From the NCBI RefSeq assembly GCF_018403665.1, contig NZ_BOVJ01000116.1:1-33272 (forward strand): a stretch of DNA of 33,272 nt, in the 5' to 3' direction. Below are positions 8,653 to 16,251 of this stretch, in pieces; the stretch's first letter is position 1, and every line of letters starts with the position of its first letter. The notes under the pieces are model-generated. The model was given only the letters and a program-made list of their open reading frames with translations, made no database searches and was not told where the DNA came from. The position numbers and the translations under genes were made by a program. This DNA comes from Paenibacillus cisolokensis (GTDB lineage: Bacteria > Bacillota > Bacilli > Paenibacillales > Paenibacillaceae).

Positions 8653-9695
8653 ACAGCATATAGACGAGCGCCATCGCGACGAACGCGTGCAGCAGTCTGG
8701 CGCGCAGCAGCGGCCCGTAACGCATGTCGGTGCGGCTGATCAGGCTGGCGACCTGGGCATGGACGGAGAGACCGCCCCAGGAGAGCACCCAGGCCGCAAT
8801 CGCCGCTTTGTGCAGCAGTTCCGTTTCGGCGTCGCCGGCGGCGCGGGCGCCAAGCGTTACCTCGAACAAGCCGAAGACGGAGGCGTCGGCGATCGGAGAC
8901 GGAAGGCCAAGCGAGGACAGCAGGAGACGTATGCCTTCGGCCAACGCCGCGACGGCTCCGGCCCGGGTCATCAGCTCCATCACGACGGAGAAGAAAACGA
9001 CGAGCCCGCCGACGACCATCATGAGCCGCAGCGCGGACTGGATCGCGTCGCGCAGCAGTTCGCCGAATCCGCGCCCGTCCAATAGCCGGGCTTGATGCAT
9101 CGCCTGCAAAGCGTCCGCGACGCGCCTTCCCCGGCGGCGAACCGTTCCGCTCGCCGCCGGATCGGGCGTGCCGGGAGAGGAAGCATCGTGAAACCGCATC
9201 AGCAGCCCGATCACAAACGCGCCTCCGTAATGCGCGGCGGCCAGCAGCGGGGCGAGTGCGGCATTGTGGAAGAAACCGACGGAGACCGCCCCGATCAGAA
9301 AGATCGGATCGGAGGTCGTCGTAAAGGCGACAAGCCGCTCGCCTTCCGACCGGTTCACAAGCTTTTGCTCCCATAGCTGCGCCGTCAGCCTTGCGCCTAC
9401 CGGATAACCGGAGACGTACCCCATCGTCACGACGAAGGCGCCGATGCCGGGCAGGCGGAACAGCGGCCGCATCAGAGGGTCAAGCAATTTGCCGAAAAAT
9501 GGACGATGCCGAAACCGAGCAAGAGCTCGGAGATGACGAAAACGGGAACAACGCGGGAAACAGCACTTCCCACCAGATCGACAGCCCCCGCAAGGAAGCT
9601 TCCAGCGCGGCATAGGGAAAGACCGTCATCAGCAACGCCATGAGCGCGGAGCACCAGGCGATGACCGAAGCGGGGCGGAGCATAAATCGGAGCAT
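8627..9695 (-). CDS. ylbJ: Sporulation integral membrane protein YlbJ (two frameshifts)
   Basis: YlbJ is a multi-spanning membrane protein with nucleoside-transporter-gate (Gate) domains, needed for normal spores in B. subtilis. Family blocks are spread over three frames: ALEASLRGLSIWWEVLFPAL, then ISELLLGFGIVHF, then KLLDPLMRPLFRLPGIGAFV. After these the reading is continuous (GYVSGYPVGARLTAQLW, SEGERLVAFTTTSDPIFLIG, AVSVGFFHNAALAPLLAAAH). Adding one base to each of the A4 (9539-9542) and A5 (9495-9499) plus-strand runs joins them into a 356-residue protein. The start is ATG at 9695 with AAAGGGA 8 bases upstream. The C-terminal helices follow a charged, lower-conservation loop. About 160 bases separate its stop from nadK, so co-transcription is uncertain. 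Confidence 0.88.
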
Positions 9696-9855
9696 GGCGT
9701 TCTTCCCTTTCACGATATTGGCGTACAAACGCTTGTATTCCAGATATATGAGCCCGCGTGGACAAACATCACCTGCATCGGAATGCATTTACATTAAAAA
9801 ATGAGAATTTTATAGGGAAACGCTTCCAAAAAGACTGTTCGGCGCAAAACGGTTA

Positions 9856-9864
9856 TGCTACAAT
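9856..9864 (+). promoter_or_regulatory. Extended -10 promoter of the small membrane peptide
   Basis: TGC-TACAAT forms an extended -10 about 32 bases before the ATG at 9897. No clear -35 is seen. The stretch 9696-9855 has nothing else I can support. Confidence 0.45.
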
Positions 9865-9896
9865 ATAAATACACCGACTGACTTGGAGTGATCGAT

Positions 9897-9989
9897 ATGA
9901 GCGTTATCGCCGGCATCCTCGTTTGCGCTTTCGTTTACGTCATTCGGGTGTCCTTGCCGGCCCCGGGCGAAGAAGATTGTGAAGGTTGA
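9897..9989 (+). CDS. Putative 30-residue single-span membrane peptide
   Basis: The ATG at 9897 is preceded by GGAG (9885-9888) at 8 bases, an excellent ribosome site. The product has a hydrophobic segment (residues 3-20, VIAGILVCAFVYVIRVSL) and a short acidic, Cys-containing tail (PGEEDCEG). An extended -10 promoter lies upstream and a textbook UUCG-loop terminator 21 bases downstream, so it looks like a self-contained transcription unit. No family is recognised. It could instead be a leader peptide or a chance frame inside a small RNA, but the ribosome site and hydrophobic span favour a translated peptide. Confidence 0.5.
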   Translation: MSVIAGILVCAFVYVIRVSLPAPGEEDCEG

Positions 9990-10010
9990 ATCGGTCATAC
10001 GAATAAGTAC

Positions 10011-10041
10011 AATGCCCGCTCTTCGGAGCCGGGCATTTTTT
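10011..10041 (+). terminator. Strong intrinsic terminator with a UUCG loop
   Basis: AATGCCCG pairs with CGGGCATT, a bulged C follows, then CTC pairs with GAG closing a C(TTCG)G tetraloop. TTTTTT comes directly after and a further T-run at 10043-10049. Confidence 0.85.
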
Positions 10042-10098
10042 GCTTTTTTGCCTGTTTGGCGACAGAGGATGCGGCGCGGCCGGTCGGGCGCTCTTTCA

Positions 10099-10107
10099 TG
10101 GTATAAT
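10099..10107 (+). promoter_or_regulatory. Extended -10 promoter of the truncated haemoglobin gene
   Basis: TGG-TATAAT, with the TATAAT at 10102-10107, lies about 40 bases before the GTG start. No good -35 is visible. Confidence 0.5.
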
Positions 10108-10147
10108 AGCGGTAGGCGAGGCCGAAGCCAGAAGAGAGGTGACAGAA

Positions 10148-10537
10148 GTGCAAGCTTACGGAACAATCTATGAAGCGCTCGGCGGCGGCGAGACGGTGCG
10201 GCGGATCGTGGAAGCTTTCTATCCGCGCGTCAAGCGGCATCCGCTGCTCGGGCCGCTGTTTCCGGATAATATCGAGCCGGTGATGGAGAAGCAGTATATG
10301 TTTTTGAGCCAGTTTTTCGGGGGACCGTCCCTGTACTCGGACCGGTACGGCCACCCGATGATGAGGGCCCGGCATCTGCCGTTTCCGGTTACGCCGAAAC
10401 GGGCGGAGGCATGGCTCGGCTGCATGGCCGAAGCGCTCGAGGAAGCCGGCGTTGACGAGGAACTTCGGGAAATCGTGCTGACCCGCCTGAGCGGGCCGGC
10501 CTATCATTTTGTCAATACGGAGGACGATCCGACATGA
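10148..10537 (+). CDS. Truncated haemoglobin, group II (YjbI/GlbO type)
   Basis: A haem-binding 2-on-2 globin of 129 residues, similar to B. subtilis YjbI. Group II members are linked to oxygen or peroxide chemistry and nitrosative stress. Visible features are Y25 at helix B (FYPRV), the YGHPMMRARHLPF segment with proximal H76, and W89 at the group-II G8 position (AEAWL). The start is GTG at 10148 with AGGTGA just upstream; the longer upstream frame has no family similarity. In B. subtilis yjbI and the yjbN NAD kinase gene are near neighbours, and both occur within 3 kb here. It converges on the Cys-rich gene. Confidence 0.93.
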   Translation: MQAYGTIYEALGGGETVRRIVEAFYPRVKRHPLLGPLFPDNIEPVMEKQYMFLSQFFGGPSLYSDRYGHPMMRARHLPFPVTPKRAEAWLGCMAEALEEAGVDEELREIVLTRLSGPAYHFVNTEDDPT

Positions 10538-10543
10538 CGGATT

Positions 10544-10564
10544 CGCTGCGGAAGCGGCGCAGCG
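10544..10564. terminator. Hairpin between convergent genes
   Basis: CGCTGCG and CGCAGCG pair perfectly around GAAGCGG between the haemoglobin stop and the stop of the minus-strand Cys-rich gene. There is no T-run, so terminator function is only suggested by position. Confidence 0.35.
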
Positions 10565-10800
10565 TTATCCGGAACGCAGCCTGCGATTCGTCAACAGATA
10601 ATCGCTGTCGGCGTCGATGATCGTGACGCTGTTCCGGCAGCAGGGAAAAACGAGCAGCTTTTCTTTCCGCTCCGCACGTCGTCCAGCTCCGCAGGCCTGA
10701 TCGGAAGCAGCACGTTCGATTGGCCGCAGAACGGACATTCCGGCACGTAAACATCGTTCATGACGATATCGTAAGGCCATGTTCGGTCGAACGGAATCAT
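10565..10800 (-). CDS. Small Cys-rich protein of unknown function (frameshifted)
   Basis: Adding one base to the T4 run at 10659-10662 joins two half-frames into a 78-residue protein. It runs from MIPFDRTWPYDIVMNDVYVP through CPFCGQSNVLLPIRPAELDD and GKKKLLVFPCCRNSVTII to YLLTNRRLRSG. The CPFCG and FPCC pairs look like a four-cysteine zinc ribbon. I do not recognise a named family. The ATG overlaps the yycC stop as ATGA, implying translational coupling, and a GGGGGAT ribosome site sits inside the end of yycC. The coupling, the zinc-ribbon spacing and the restored length all argue that the gene is real and intact. Confidence 0.7.
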
Positions 10801-10979
10801 AGCGGCGACGATCCCCCGCCACGATCTTCGGGTTTGGCGCGGTCCGGCTCGTTCGCCAGCTCGGCGAGCTTCTGCAGCAAAATATGCCTCGGCATATGCA
10901 TCAGATGCTCCAGCGGGACGTTCAGCTTCTCGGCCAGCTTGACGGCCGTTTCCGCCGAAATCGGCAGCGGTTTGGACAT
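10797..10979 (-). CDS. yycC: YycC-family small protein
   Basis: A 60-residue protein with the YycC pattern LPISAETAVKLAEKLNVPLE followed by HLMHMPRHILLQKLAELA. The family is short, conserved in Bacilli and of unknown function. The C-terminal 15 residues are a variable Gly/Pro/Asp-rich tail. The ATG at 10979 follows GGAGGT at good distance. Its stop overlaps the next start (ATGA). It is divergent from the M3 peptidase gene. Confidence 0.8.
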   Translation of the reverse strand: MSKPLPISAETAVKLAEKLNVPLEHLMHMPRHILLQKLAELANEPDRAKPEDRGGGSSPL

Positions 10980-11009
10980 CGTTCATACCTCCAATTGCGG
11001 AAATCGCTA

Positions 11010-11025
11010 TCCGTTCCGGAACGGA
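11010..11025. promoter_or_regulatory. 16-bp perfect palindrome, candidate operator
   Basis: TCCGTTCCGGAACGGA lies between the divergent yycC and M3 peptidase genes, at the expected -35 region of the TATAAT at 11032. That position fits a repressor site, or an activator replacing the missing -35. The cognate regulator is unknown. Confidence 0.45.
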
Positions 11026-11031
11026 ATGCGG

Positions 11032-11037
11032 TATAAT
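11032..11037 (+). promoter_or_regulatory. TATAAT -10 element for the M3 peptidase leader
   Basis: Perfect -10 hexamer with no clear -35. It predicts a transcript start near 11044 and an untranslated leader of about 250 bases containing the 17-bp repeats. Confidence 0.45.
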
Positions 11038-11137
11038 GGATATACATTGCCGGCAAGAGCGCATCTGAAGAGCGACTTTTGGCCGGCCTTTGTTTTCTAT
11101 TTTATCCTCTTTCGCGCGGCGGCGCCAGTTGGGACCG

Positions 11138-11273
11138 CGGAGTCGAAGAAACGCCGGAGTCGAAGAAACGCCGGAGTCGAAATGACGCAAGGGCCGAAGG
11201 AACGACGGAGTCGAAATGCACCGGTGTTGACGGAAACGCCTGGTCCGAAGGGACGCCGGTCGCTGCGAAGGAC
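11138..11273. repeat. 17-bp tandem repeat in the M3 peptidase leader, about 7-8 copies
   Basis: Units begin every 17 bases at 11138. The first two are identical (CGGAGTCGAAGAAACGC), the third differs by two bases, and later ones decay progressively (11189, 11206, 11223, 11240, 11257). The period is not a multiple of three, so it is not coding. It lies between the -10 element and the start codon. Confidence 0.8.
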
Positions 11274-11291
11274 AGGAAAGGGGAATCGTTC

Positions 11292-13064
11292 ATGGCGAAT
11301 GTTTATCCGCAGACATGGGATCTGGACGTATTTTACGCAGGAGGCTCACGCTCCTCCGCCTTTGCGGCGGAACTGGAGCGGCTGGAGCGGGATATCGCGG
11401 CGCTTGACCGGTCGCTCGCCGATGAACCGAAAGCCGGCCTGTCCGGCTGGACGGAAGCCGTTCAGTCGATCCTGCCGAGATTGCGGCAGGCGGAGTCGTT
11501 CGTCGCCTGTTTGCAGGCGCAGGATATGCGCGACCAGGCGGCCGGGGCGCTGAACGACCGGGTGAAAACGTTGGGCGCCGCCTTTCTGTCCGCCTTGACC
11601 AAATACGACGACAGGCTGCGGACGATGCCCGATGCCGAATGGGAGTCGTGGCTGCGGACGCCGGCGGCGGCTCCGGTCGCGTTCAATCTGCGGGAGCGCC
11701 GGGAGGCCGCCAGGGAGAAGCTGCCGCCCGAGCAGGAAGCGCTGGCCGGGGAACTGGCGGTGGACGGCTATCACGGCTGGGGCGAGATGTACAATACGAT
11801 CGTCGCCCGCACCCGCTTCCGGTTCATCGATGCGGAAGGTCAGGAACAGCTCCTGTCGGCCGGCCAGATGGCGAACAAGCTGACGGACGGCGATCGCGGC
11901 GTCCGCCGGCGGGCGTTTGCGGAATGGGAGCGGGAATGGGGAGAGCAGGCTGATCTGTGCGCGGAGACGCTCAATCGGCTCGCCGGTTTCCGCTTGAAGT
12001 TGTACGGCAACCGGGGCTGGAACGACGTGCTGAAGGAACCGCTGCAGATCAACCGGATGAGCCGGGACACGCTGGAGGCGATGTGGGCGGCCATCAACGA
12101 AGGCAAGCCGCAGCTTGTCCGCTATTTGGAGCGGAAGGCGAAGCTGCTCGGGCTCCCGCGTCTGGACTGGCACGACGTGGATGCGCCGATCGGAAGCGCG
12201 GCGCATACGGTGCCGTACGACGAAGCGGCCGAGTTCATTGTCGACCGGTTCCGTTCGTTCAGTCCGGATATGGCCGATTTTGCGCTCATGACTTTCCGCG
12301 ACGGCTGGATCGAAGCGGAAGACCGTCCCGGCAAGCGTCCGGGAGGATTTTGCACGTCTTTCCCGAAATCGGGCCAGACGCGCATCTTCTTGACGTATTC
12401 GGGCACAGCTTCCAATATCTCGACGCTTGCGCACGAGCTCGGGCATGCCTATCACCAGCATGTCTTGAACGACCTGCCGCCGCTATGCCAGGAATATGCG
12501 ATGAACGTGGCCGAAACGGCGTCGACGTTCGCCGAGCTGCTCGTGGCCGATTCCGCGCTGCAAGCCGCGAAAGACCGGGAAGAGAAGCTCGCCCTGCTCG
12601 ACGACAAAATCCAGCGATCTGTCGCCTTCTTCATGAATATCCACGCCCGCTTCCTGTTCGAAACGCGGATGTACGAACGGCGGCGCGAAGGCTTGCTGTC
12701 TGCCGGAGAGCTGAACGCGCTGATGGAGGAAGCCCAGCGGGAGGCTTACGCCGGCGCGCTAGGCGAGCTTCATCCGCATTTTTGGGCGTCGAAGCTGCAC
12801 TTCTACATAACCGACGTGCCGTTCTATAATTTCCCTTACACGTTCGGATACTTGTTCTCGGCCGGCATCTACGCCCGCGCCCGGCAGGAAGGGCCGGCGT
12901 TCGCGGACCGGTATGTCGCTCTGCTTCGGGATACGGGCCGCATGACGGTGGAGGAGCTGGCCGGCAAGCATCTCGGCGTAAGGCTTGACGAACCGTCATT
13001 CTGGCGGCAGGCGGTGGCATTGACGAAAGCCGATGTTGACCAGTTTATGGCGATCACCGATTGA
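11292..13064 (+). CDS. M3-family oligoendopeptidase (PepF-like)
   Basis: A cytoplasmic zinc metallopeptidase of 590 residues that cleaves oligopeptides. The zinc motif HELGH is at residues 381-385 within ISTLAHELGHAYHQHVL, and the third ligand is probably E408 in MNVAETASTFAEL. The C-terminal domain has the family block HPHFWASKLHFYITDVPFYN followed by FPYTFGYLFSAGIY. The ATG at 11292 is preceded by AAAGGGG at 9 bases; an upstream in-frame extension would be read through the 17-bp repeats and has no family similarity. The gene stands alone between a repeat-bearing leader and a terminator hairpin. Confidence 0.94.
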   Translation: MANVYPQTWDLDVFYAGGSRSSAFAAELERLERDIAALDRSLADEPKAGLSGWTEAVQSILPRLRQAESFVACLQAQDMRDQAAGALNDRVKTLGAAFLSALTKYDDRLRTMPDAEWESWLRTPAAAPVAFNLRERREAAREKLPPEQEALAGELAVDGYHGWGEMYNTIVARTRFRFIDAEGQEQLLSAGQMANKLTDGDRGVRRRAFAEWEREWGEQADLCAETLNRLAGFRLKLYGNRGWNDVLKEPLQINRMSRDTLEAMWAAINEGKPQLVRYLERKAKLLGLPRLDWHDVDAPIGSAAHTVPYDEAAEFIVDRFRSFSPDMADFALMTFRDGWIEAEDRPGKRPGGFCTSFPKSGQTRIFLTYSGTASNISTLAHELGHAYHQHVLNDLPPLCQEYAMNVAETASTFAELLVADSALQAAKDREEKLALLDDKIQRSVAFFMNIHARFLFETRMYERRREGLLSAGELNALMEEAQREAYAGALGELHPHFWASKLHFYITDVPFYNFPYTFGYLFSAGIYARARQEGPAFADRYVALLRDTGRMTVEELAGKHLGVRLDEPSFWRQAVALTKADVDQFMAITD

Positions 13065-13103
13065 TCAGCGGTCGGGATGGATCGCCGGATCGAACCGATA
13101 TAT

Positions 13104-13125
13104 GCCGGTCCCGTACGGGGCCGGC
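13104..13125 (+). terminator. Hairpin after the M3 peptidase gene
   Basis: GCCGGTCCCG and CGGGGCCGGC form a 10-bp stem with one T-G pair around TA, followed by TGTTGT. The T-tract is weak. Confidence 0.5.
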
Positions 13126-13180
13126 TGTTGTATGAAATCGAGCAAAACCGATGCCCTGCCGTAAAATGTGCGTTTATTTA

Positions 13181-13209
13181 TTGTACGCTATTTTTAATTA
13201 TGATATATT
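13181..13209 (+). promoter_or_regulatory. Sigma-A promoter of the ccpN operon
   Basis: TTGTAC (13181-13186), 17 bases, TATATT (13204-13209), with an extended TGA in front of the -10. It sits in the most AT-rich stretch of the window. The predicted start near 13216 leaves a leader of about 70 bases. Confidence 0.7.
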
Positions 13210-13287
13210 ATTTCGTGAAAAAGGTGTTTAATATTACGTGATGTTAAACGGATTCATCCGTAATGGACAAGCGAGGGGGAATGCGGC

Positions 13288-13941
13288 ATCAATTTGACAG
13301 CGAGACAGATGGAGCTATTGAACCTGGTCAAGCGGCATGCGCCGATAACGGGGGAGCAGCTGGCCGAAATGCTGGGGGTCAGCCGCCCGACGCTCCGTTC
13401 CGACTTGTCGCTCCTCGTCATGCTCGGTCTGATCGATGCGAAGCCGAAAGTCGGCTATTTCGTCGGCAAAGACTATCGCGTCGAGAACGCTGCGCTGCAG
13501 AAGCTGAAAAGCATGAAGGTCGGCGAAGCGATGGGCGTTCCGGTGAACGTGCCGGATACGCTTTCGCTGCATGACGCGGTCGTTGCGCTGTTTATGGAAA
13601 ATGCGGATACATTGCTCGTTGTGAACGAACAGAAGCGGTTTGTCGGCATCGTGACGCCGAAAGACATTTTGAAGATGACGCTCGGAAATCCGAACGCCGG
13701 CGCCATTCCGGTCAGCATGGTGATGACGCGTTACCCCAATATCGTAACGGTCGCTCCCGGAGACCCGGTCACCGAAGCGATTCGCAAAATGATTGCGCAT
13801 CAGGTCGATTGCCTGCCTGTCATCGACCCGGACGGCGGCAAAGAGCCGGAAGTTGTCGGTTGGATCGCGAAATCGAACGTCATTCGTCTCATGGCGGATT
13901 TGACGGCGGACGGAATAATAGGAGGAACGGCAACCGAATGA
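13288..13941 (+). CDS. ccpN: CcpN-type repressor of gluconeogenesis genes (HTH plus two CBS domains)
   Basis: CcpN represses gapB and pckA under glycolytic conditions in B. subtilis. Residues 1 to about 65 form the HTH domain (VKRHAPITGEQLAEMLGVSR, PTLRSDLSLLVMLGLIDAKP). Two CBS domains follow (VNVPDTLSLHDAVVALFMEN and MTRYPNIVTVAPGDPVTEAI). The start is uncertain. No ATG fits in frame; a TTG at 13294 is 14 bases from the only good ribosome site (GAGGGGG, 13273-13279). An ATC at 13288 is 8 bases from it and gives a family-like xNLTARQ beginning, so it is used here. The stop overlaps the next start (ATGA), as for the ccpN-yqfL pair of Bacillus. Confidence 0.88.
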   Translation: MNLTARQMELLNLVKRHAPITGEQLAEMLGVSRPTLRSDLSLLVMLGLIDAKPKVGYFVGKDYRVENAALQKLKSMKVGEAMGVPVNVPDTLSLHDAVVALFMENADTLLVVNEQKRFVGIVTPKDILKMTLGNPNAGAIPVSMVMTRYPNIVTVAPGDPVTEAIRKMIAHQVDCLPVIDPDGGKEPEVVGWIAKSNVIRLMADLTADGIIGGTATE

Positions 13942-14744
13942 ATGAACCGATCATTTATATTTGTTCGGACGCTGTCGGGGAGACGGCCGAAGCGGTGGCC
14001 AAGGCGACGCTTCGCCAATTCCCGTCCGACGGTGTCCGTCTGAAGAGGTACGGTCATATTAAAACGGAGGATGAAATTATTCGCATCGTGGCGGAGGCGG
14101 CCCGTACAGGCGGGTTTATCGCTTTTACGCTCGTCCAGCCCGAGCTTCGCGAAATGATGCGCGAAGAGGCGCAGCGCCGCGGCGTGCGCGCCGTTGACGT
14201 CATGGGGCCGATGCTGCAGGCGTACGTCGATACGTTCGGCAGCTTCCCGAAGCGGGAGCCGGGGCTGCTCCACTCGATGGACGACGCCTATTTCCGCCGG
14301 ATCGAAGCGATTGAATTCGCCGTGAAATATGACGACGGCAAGGACGTGCGCGGTCTTGTCGAAGCCGAGGTTGTATTGATCGGCGTTTCCCGTACTTCCA
14401 AGACGCCGCTCAGCATTTTCTTGTCGCACAAGGGCATCAAGGTGGCCAACTTGCCGCTGATGCCGGAGGTGAAGCCGCCGGTCGAGCTGATCGCGAACCG
14501 CGACCGGCTGATCGTCGGACTGCAAATGCAGCACGACCATCTGCTGCGCATCCGTTCGGAGCGGCTCCGCTCGCTCGGCCTGCCGTTCGGCTCGCAGTAC
14601 GCTTCCGCCGAGCGGATCGCCGAGGAGTTGGCTTATGCCGACGAGGTGATGGCGTCGCTCGGCTGCCCTGTCATCGATGTGACGAACCGGGCGATCGAGG
14701 AAACGGCGGGAATCATTATCGACTGGTTGAATGAAACGGCATAA
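13938..14744 (+). CDS. ppsR: Pyruvate, phosphate dikinase/PEP synthase regulatory protein (DUF299)
   Basis: A bifunctional ADP-dependent serine/threonine kinase and phosphorylase that switches PEP-forming dikinases off and on; B. subtilis YqfL is the homologue. The 268-residue protein starts YICSDAVGETAEAVAKA. It contains the P-loop GVSRTSKT (149-156) followed by PLSIFLSHKGIKVANLPL, and ends VTNRAIEETAGIIIDWL. The ATG overlaps the ccpN stop and uses GGAGGAACGG (13921-13930). In B. subtilis this gene is controlled with ccpN and affects gluconeogenic flux, which fits glpX lying next to it. Confidence 0.93.
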   Translation: MNEPIIYICSDAVGETAEAVAKATLRQFPSDGVRLKRYGHIKTEDEIIRIVAEAARTGGFIAFTLVQPELREMMREEAQRRGVRAVDVMGPMLQAYVDTFGSFPKREPGLLHSMDDAYFRRIEAIEFAVKYDDGKDVRGLVEAEVVLIGVSRTSKTPLSIFLSHKGIKVANLPLMPEVKPPVELIANRDRLIVGLQMQHDHLLRIRSERLRSLGLPFGSQYASAERIAEELAYADEVMASLGCPVIDVTNRAIEETAGIIIDWLNETA

Positions 14745-14774
14745 ACGTGGAAAGACGGTATAAGGGGGCTGAAT

Positions 14775-15740
14775 ATGGAACGGGAACTTGCGCTGGAATT
14801 GGTGAGGGTAACGGAGCTGGCTGCCCTGGCTTCCGCGCCGTGGATGGGCAGAGGCGACAAAAACGCCGCCGACGCCGCCGCGACGGAGGCGATGCGGGCC
14901 ATGTTCGATACCGTATCGATCCGGGGAACCGTTGTCATCGGAGAAGGTGAAATGGACGAGGCCCCTATGCTGTATATCGGTGAACAGGTCGGCAGCATGC
15001 AAGGACCGGAGCTCGATGTGGCGGTCGATCCGCTGGAAGGAACGGAGATTGTGGCCAAAGGGCTCAATAATGCGCTGTCCGTACTGGCCGTCGCCGGCAA
15101 AGGCCAGCTTCTGCACGCGCCCGATATGTATATGGAGAAGCTGGCGGTCGGGCCGGCGCTGGCCGGAAAGCTCAACCTGAACGATCCGGTTCGCATTACG
15201 GTCGAGAAAGCCGCCCTCGCGCTCGGCAAGAAAGTGTCCGACTTAACGGTCATGATTTTGGACCGGGAACGTCATGCCGGGATCATCAGAGAACTGCGCT
15301 CGACAGGCGCGCGCATCAAGTTTTTGTCGGACGGAGACGTGGCCGGCGCGATTGCGCCCGCCTTCCCCGAAGCCGGCATCGATCTGTATGTCGGGTCAGG
15401 CGGCGCGCCGGAAGGCGTGCTGGCAGCCGCGGCGCTCAAATGTCTCGGCGGCGAAATTCAGGGCAGACTGATGCCGGAGAACGACGAGCAGGAGCAGCGC
15501 TGCATCTCCATGGGACTGACCGATCCGCGCAAGCTGTTGACGATCGACGACATGGTCGGCAGCGGAGACGTCATCTTTGCCGCGACCGGCGTCACGCCGG
15601 GCGAGTTTCTGGGCGGCGTCCGATACTTGGCCGACCAGCGCGCGGAAACCCATTCCATCGTCATGCGTGCGCAGACCCGTACGATCCGGTACATTCGTTC
15701 ACTGCATTACTTGCCTTCCAAGCCATTGCTGCAATCTTGA
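14775..15740 (+). CDS. glpX: Fructose-1,6-bisphosphatase class II
   Basis: Hydrolyses fructose 1,6-bisphosphate to fructose 6-phosphate in gluconeogenesis. The 321-residue protein has the metal-binding GEGEMDE (56-62), DPLEGT (85-90) and the class II blocks YVGSGGAPEGVLAAAALKCL and DDMVGSGDVIFAATGVTPGE. AAGGGGG precedes the ATG closely. It lies 30 bases after ppsR, most likely in the same operon. Confidence 0.96.
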   Translation: MERELALELVRVTELAALASAPWMGRGDKNAADAAATEAMRAMFDTVSIRGTVVIGEGEMDEAPMLYIGEQVGSMQGPELDVAVDPLEGTEIVAKGLNNALSVLAVAGKGQLLHAPDMYMEKLAVGPALAGKLNLNDPVRITVEKAALALGKKVSDLTVMILDRERHAGIIRELRSTGARIKFLSDGDVAGAIAPAFPEAGIDLYVGSGGAPEGVLAAAALKCLGGEIQGRLMPENDEQEQRCISMGLTDPRKLLTIDDMVGSGDVIFAATGVTPGEFLGGVRYLADQRAETHSIVMRAQTRTIRYIRSLHYLPSKPLLQS

Positions 15741-15754
15741 AGCTATACGTAATA

Positions 15755-15790
15755 GTCGCAATTGTCACAATTGTCGCAAGTGTCGCAAGT
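15755..15790. repeat. 9-bp tandem repeat, four copies
   Basis: GTCGCAATT, GTCACAATT, GTCGCAAGT and GTCGCAAGT follow each other without gaps in the glpX-ndk intergenic space. Confidence 0.8.
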
Positions 15791-15831
15791 CCGTAAGTAA
15801 CCCATAATTCGACAAGGGAGTCGTGATCGCT

Positions 15832-16236
15832 ATGGAACGAACGTTTGTAATGGTAAAGCCTGACGGATTCAAGCGCGGACTGGTCGGTGAAATTATTTCC
15901 CGCTTCGAGCGCAAAGGTCTCGTACTTGCAGAAGGAAAGGTCATGACGGTCAGCCGCGAACTGGCGGAGCGGCATTACAGCGAACATCGCGAGAAGCCGT
16001 TTTTCGGCGAGCTGGTAGACTTCATTACGTCCGGTCCGGTATTCGCCATGGTATGGGAAGGACCGGATGCGGTCAAGAATGCCCGTTCCATTATCGGGAA
16101 GACGAACCCGGCCGATGCTGCGCCCGGCACGATTCGCGGCGATTTCGGTCTTGTCGTGGACTACAACGTCGTGCATGGCTCCGACTCTCCGGAAAGCGCC
16201 GAGCGTGAAATCGGCTTGTTTTTCGGAAACAATTGA
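15832..16236 (+). CDS. ndk: Nucleoside diphosphate kinase
   Basis: Transfers the gamma phosphate between nucleoside triphosphates and diphosphates through a phosphohistidine. The 134-residue protein starts [20 protein letters not shown] and has the active-site H115 in [16 protein letters not shown]. It is somewhat shorter than the usual 148 residues but complete. The GTG at 15823 is only 2 bases from AAGGGAG (15814-15820), so the ATG at 15832 is chosen. A transaldolase gene follows after 15 bases. Confidence 0.95.
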   Translation: MERTFVMVKPDGFKRGLVGEIISRFERKGLVLAEGKVMTVSRELAERHYSEHREKPFFGELVDFITSGPVFAMVWEGPDAVKNARSIIGKTNPADAAPGTIRGDFGLVVDYNVVHGSDSPESAEREIGLFFGNN

Positions 16237-16251
16237 AGGAGGGAACCGATC

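Noticed and set aside
8505-9374. 289-codon minus-strand frame over ylbJ
   Set aside because: It overlaps ylbJ in another frame and is Arg-rich without motifs; its repeated ARACCLTL segment is the 33-bp duplication.
11138-11273. CRISPR array
   Set aside because: The units are contiguous 17-mers with no unique spacers, and no cas genes are present.
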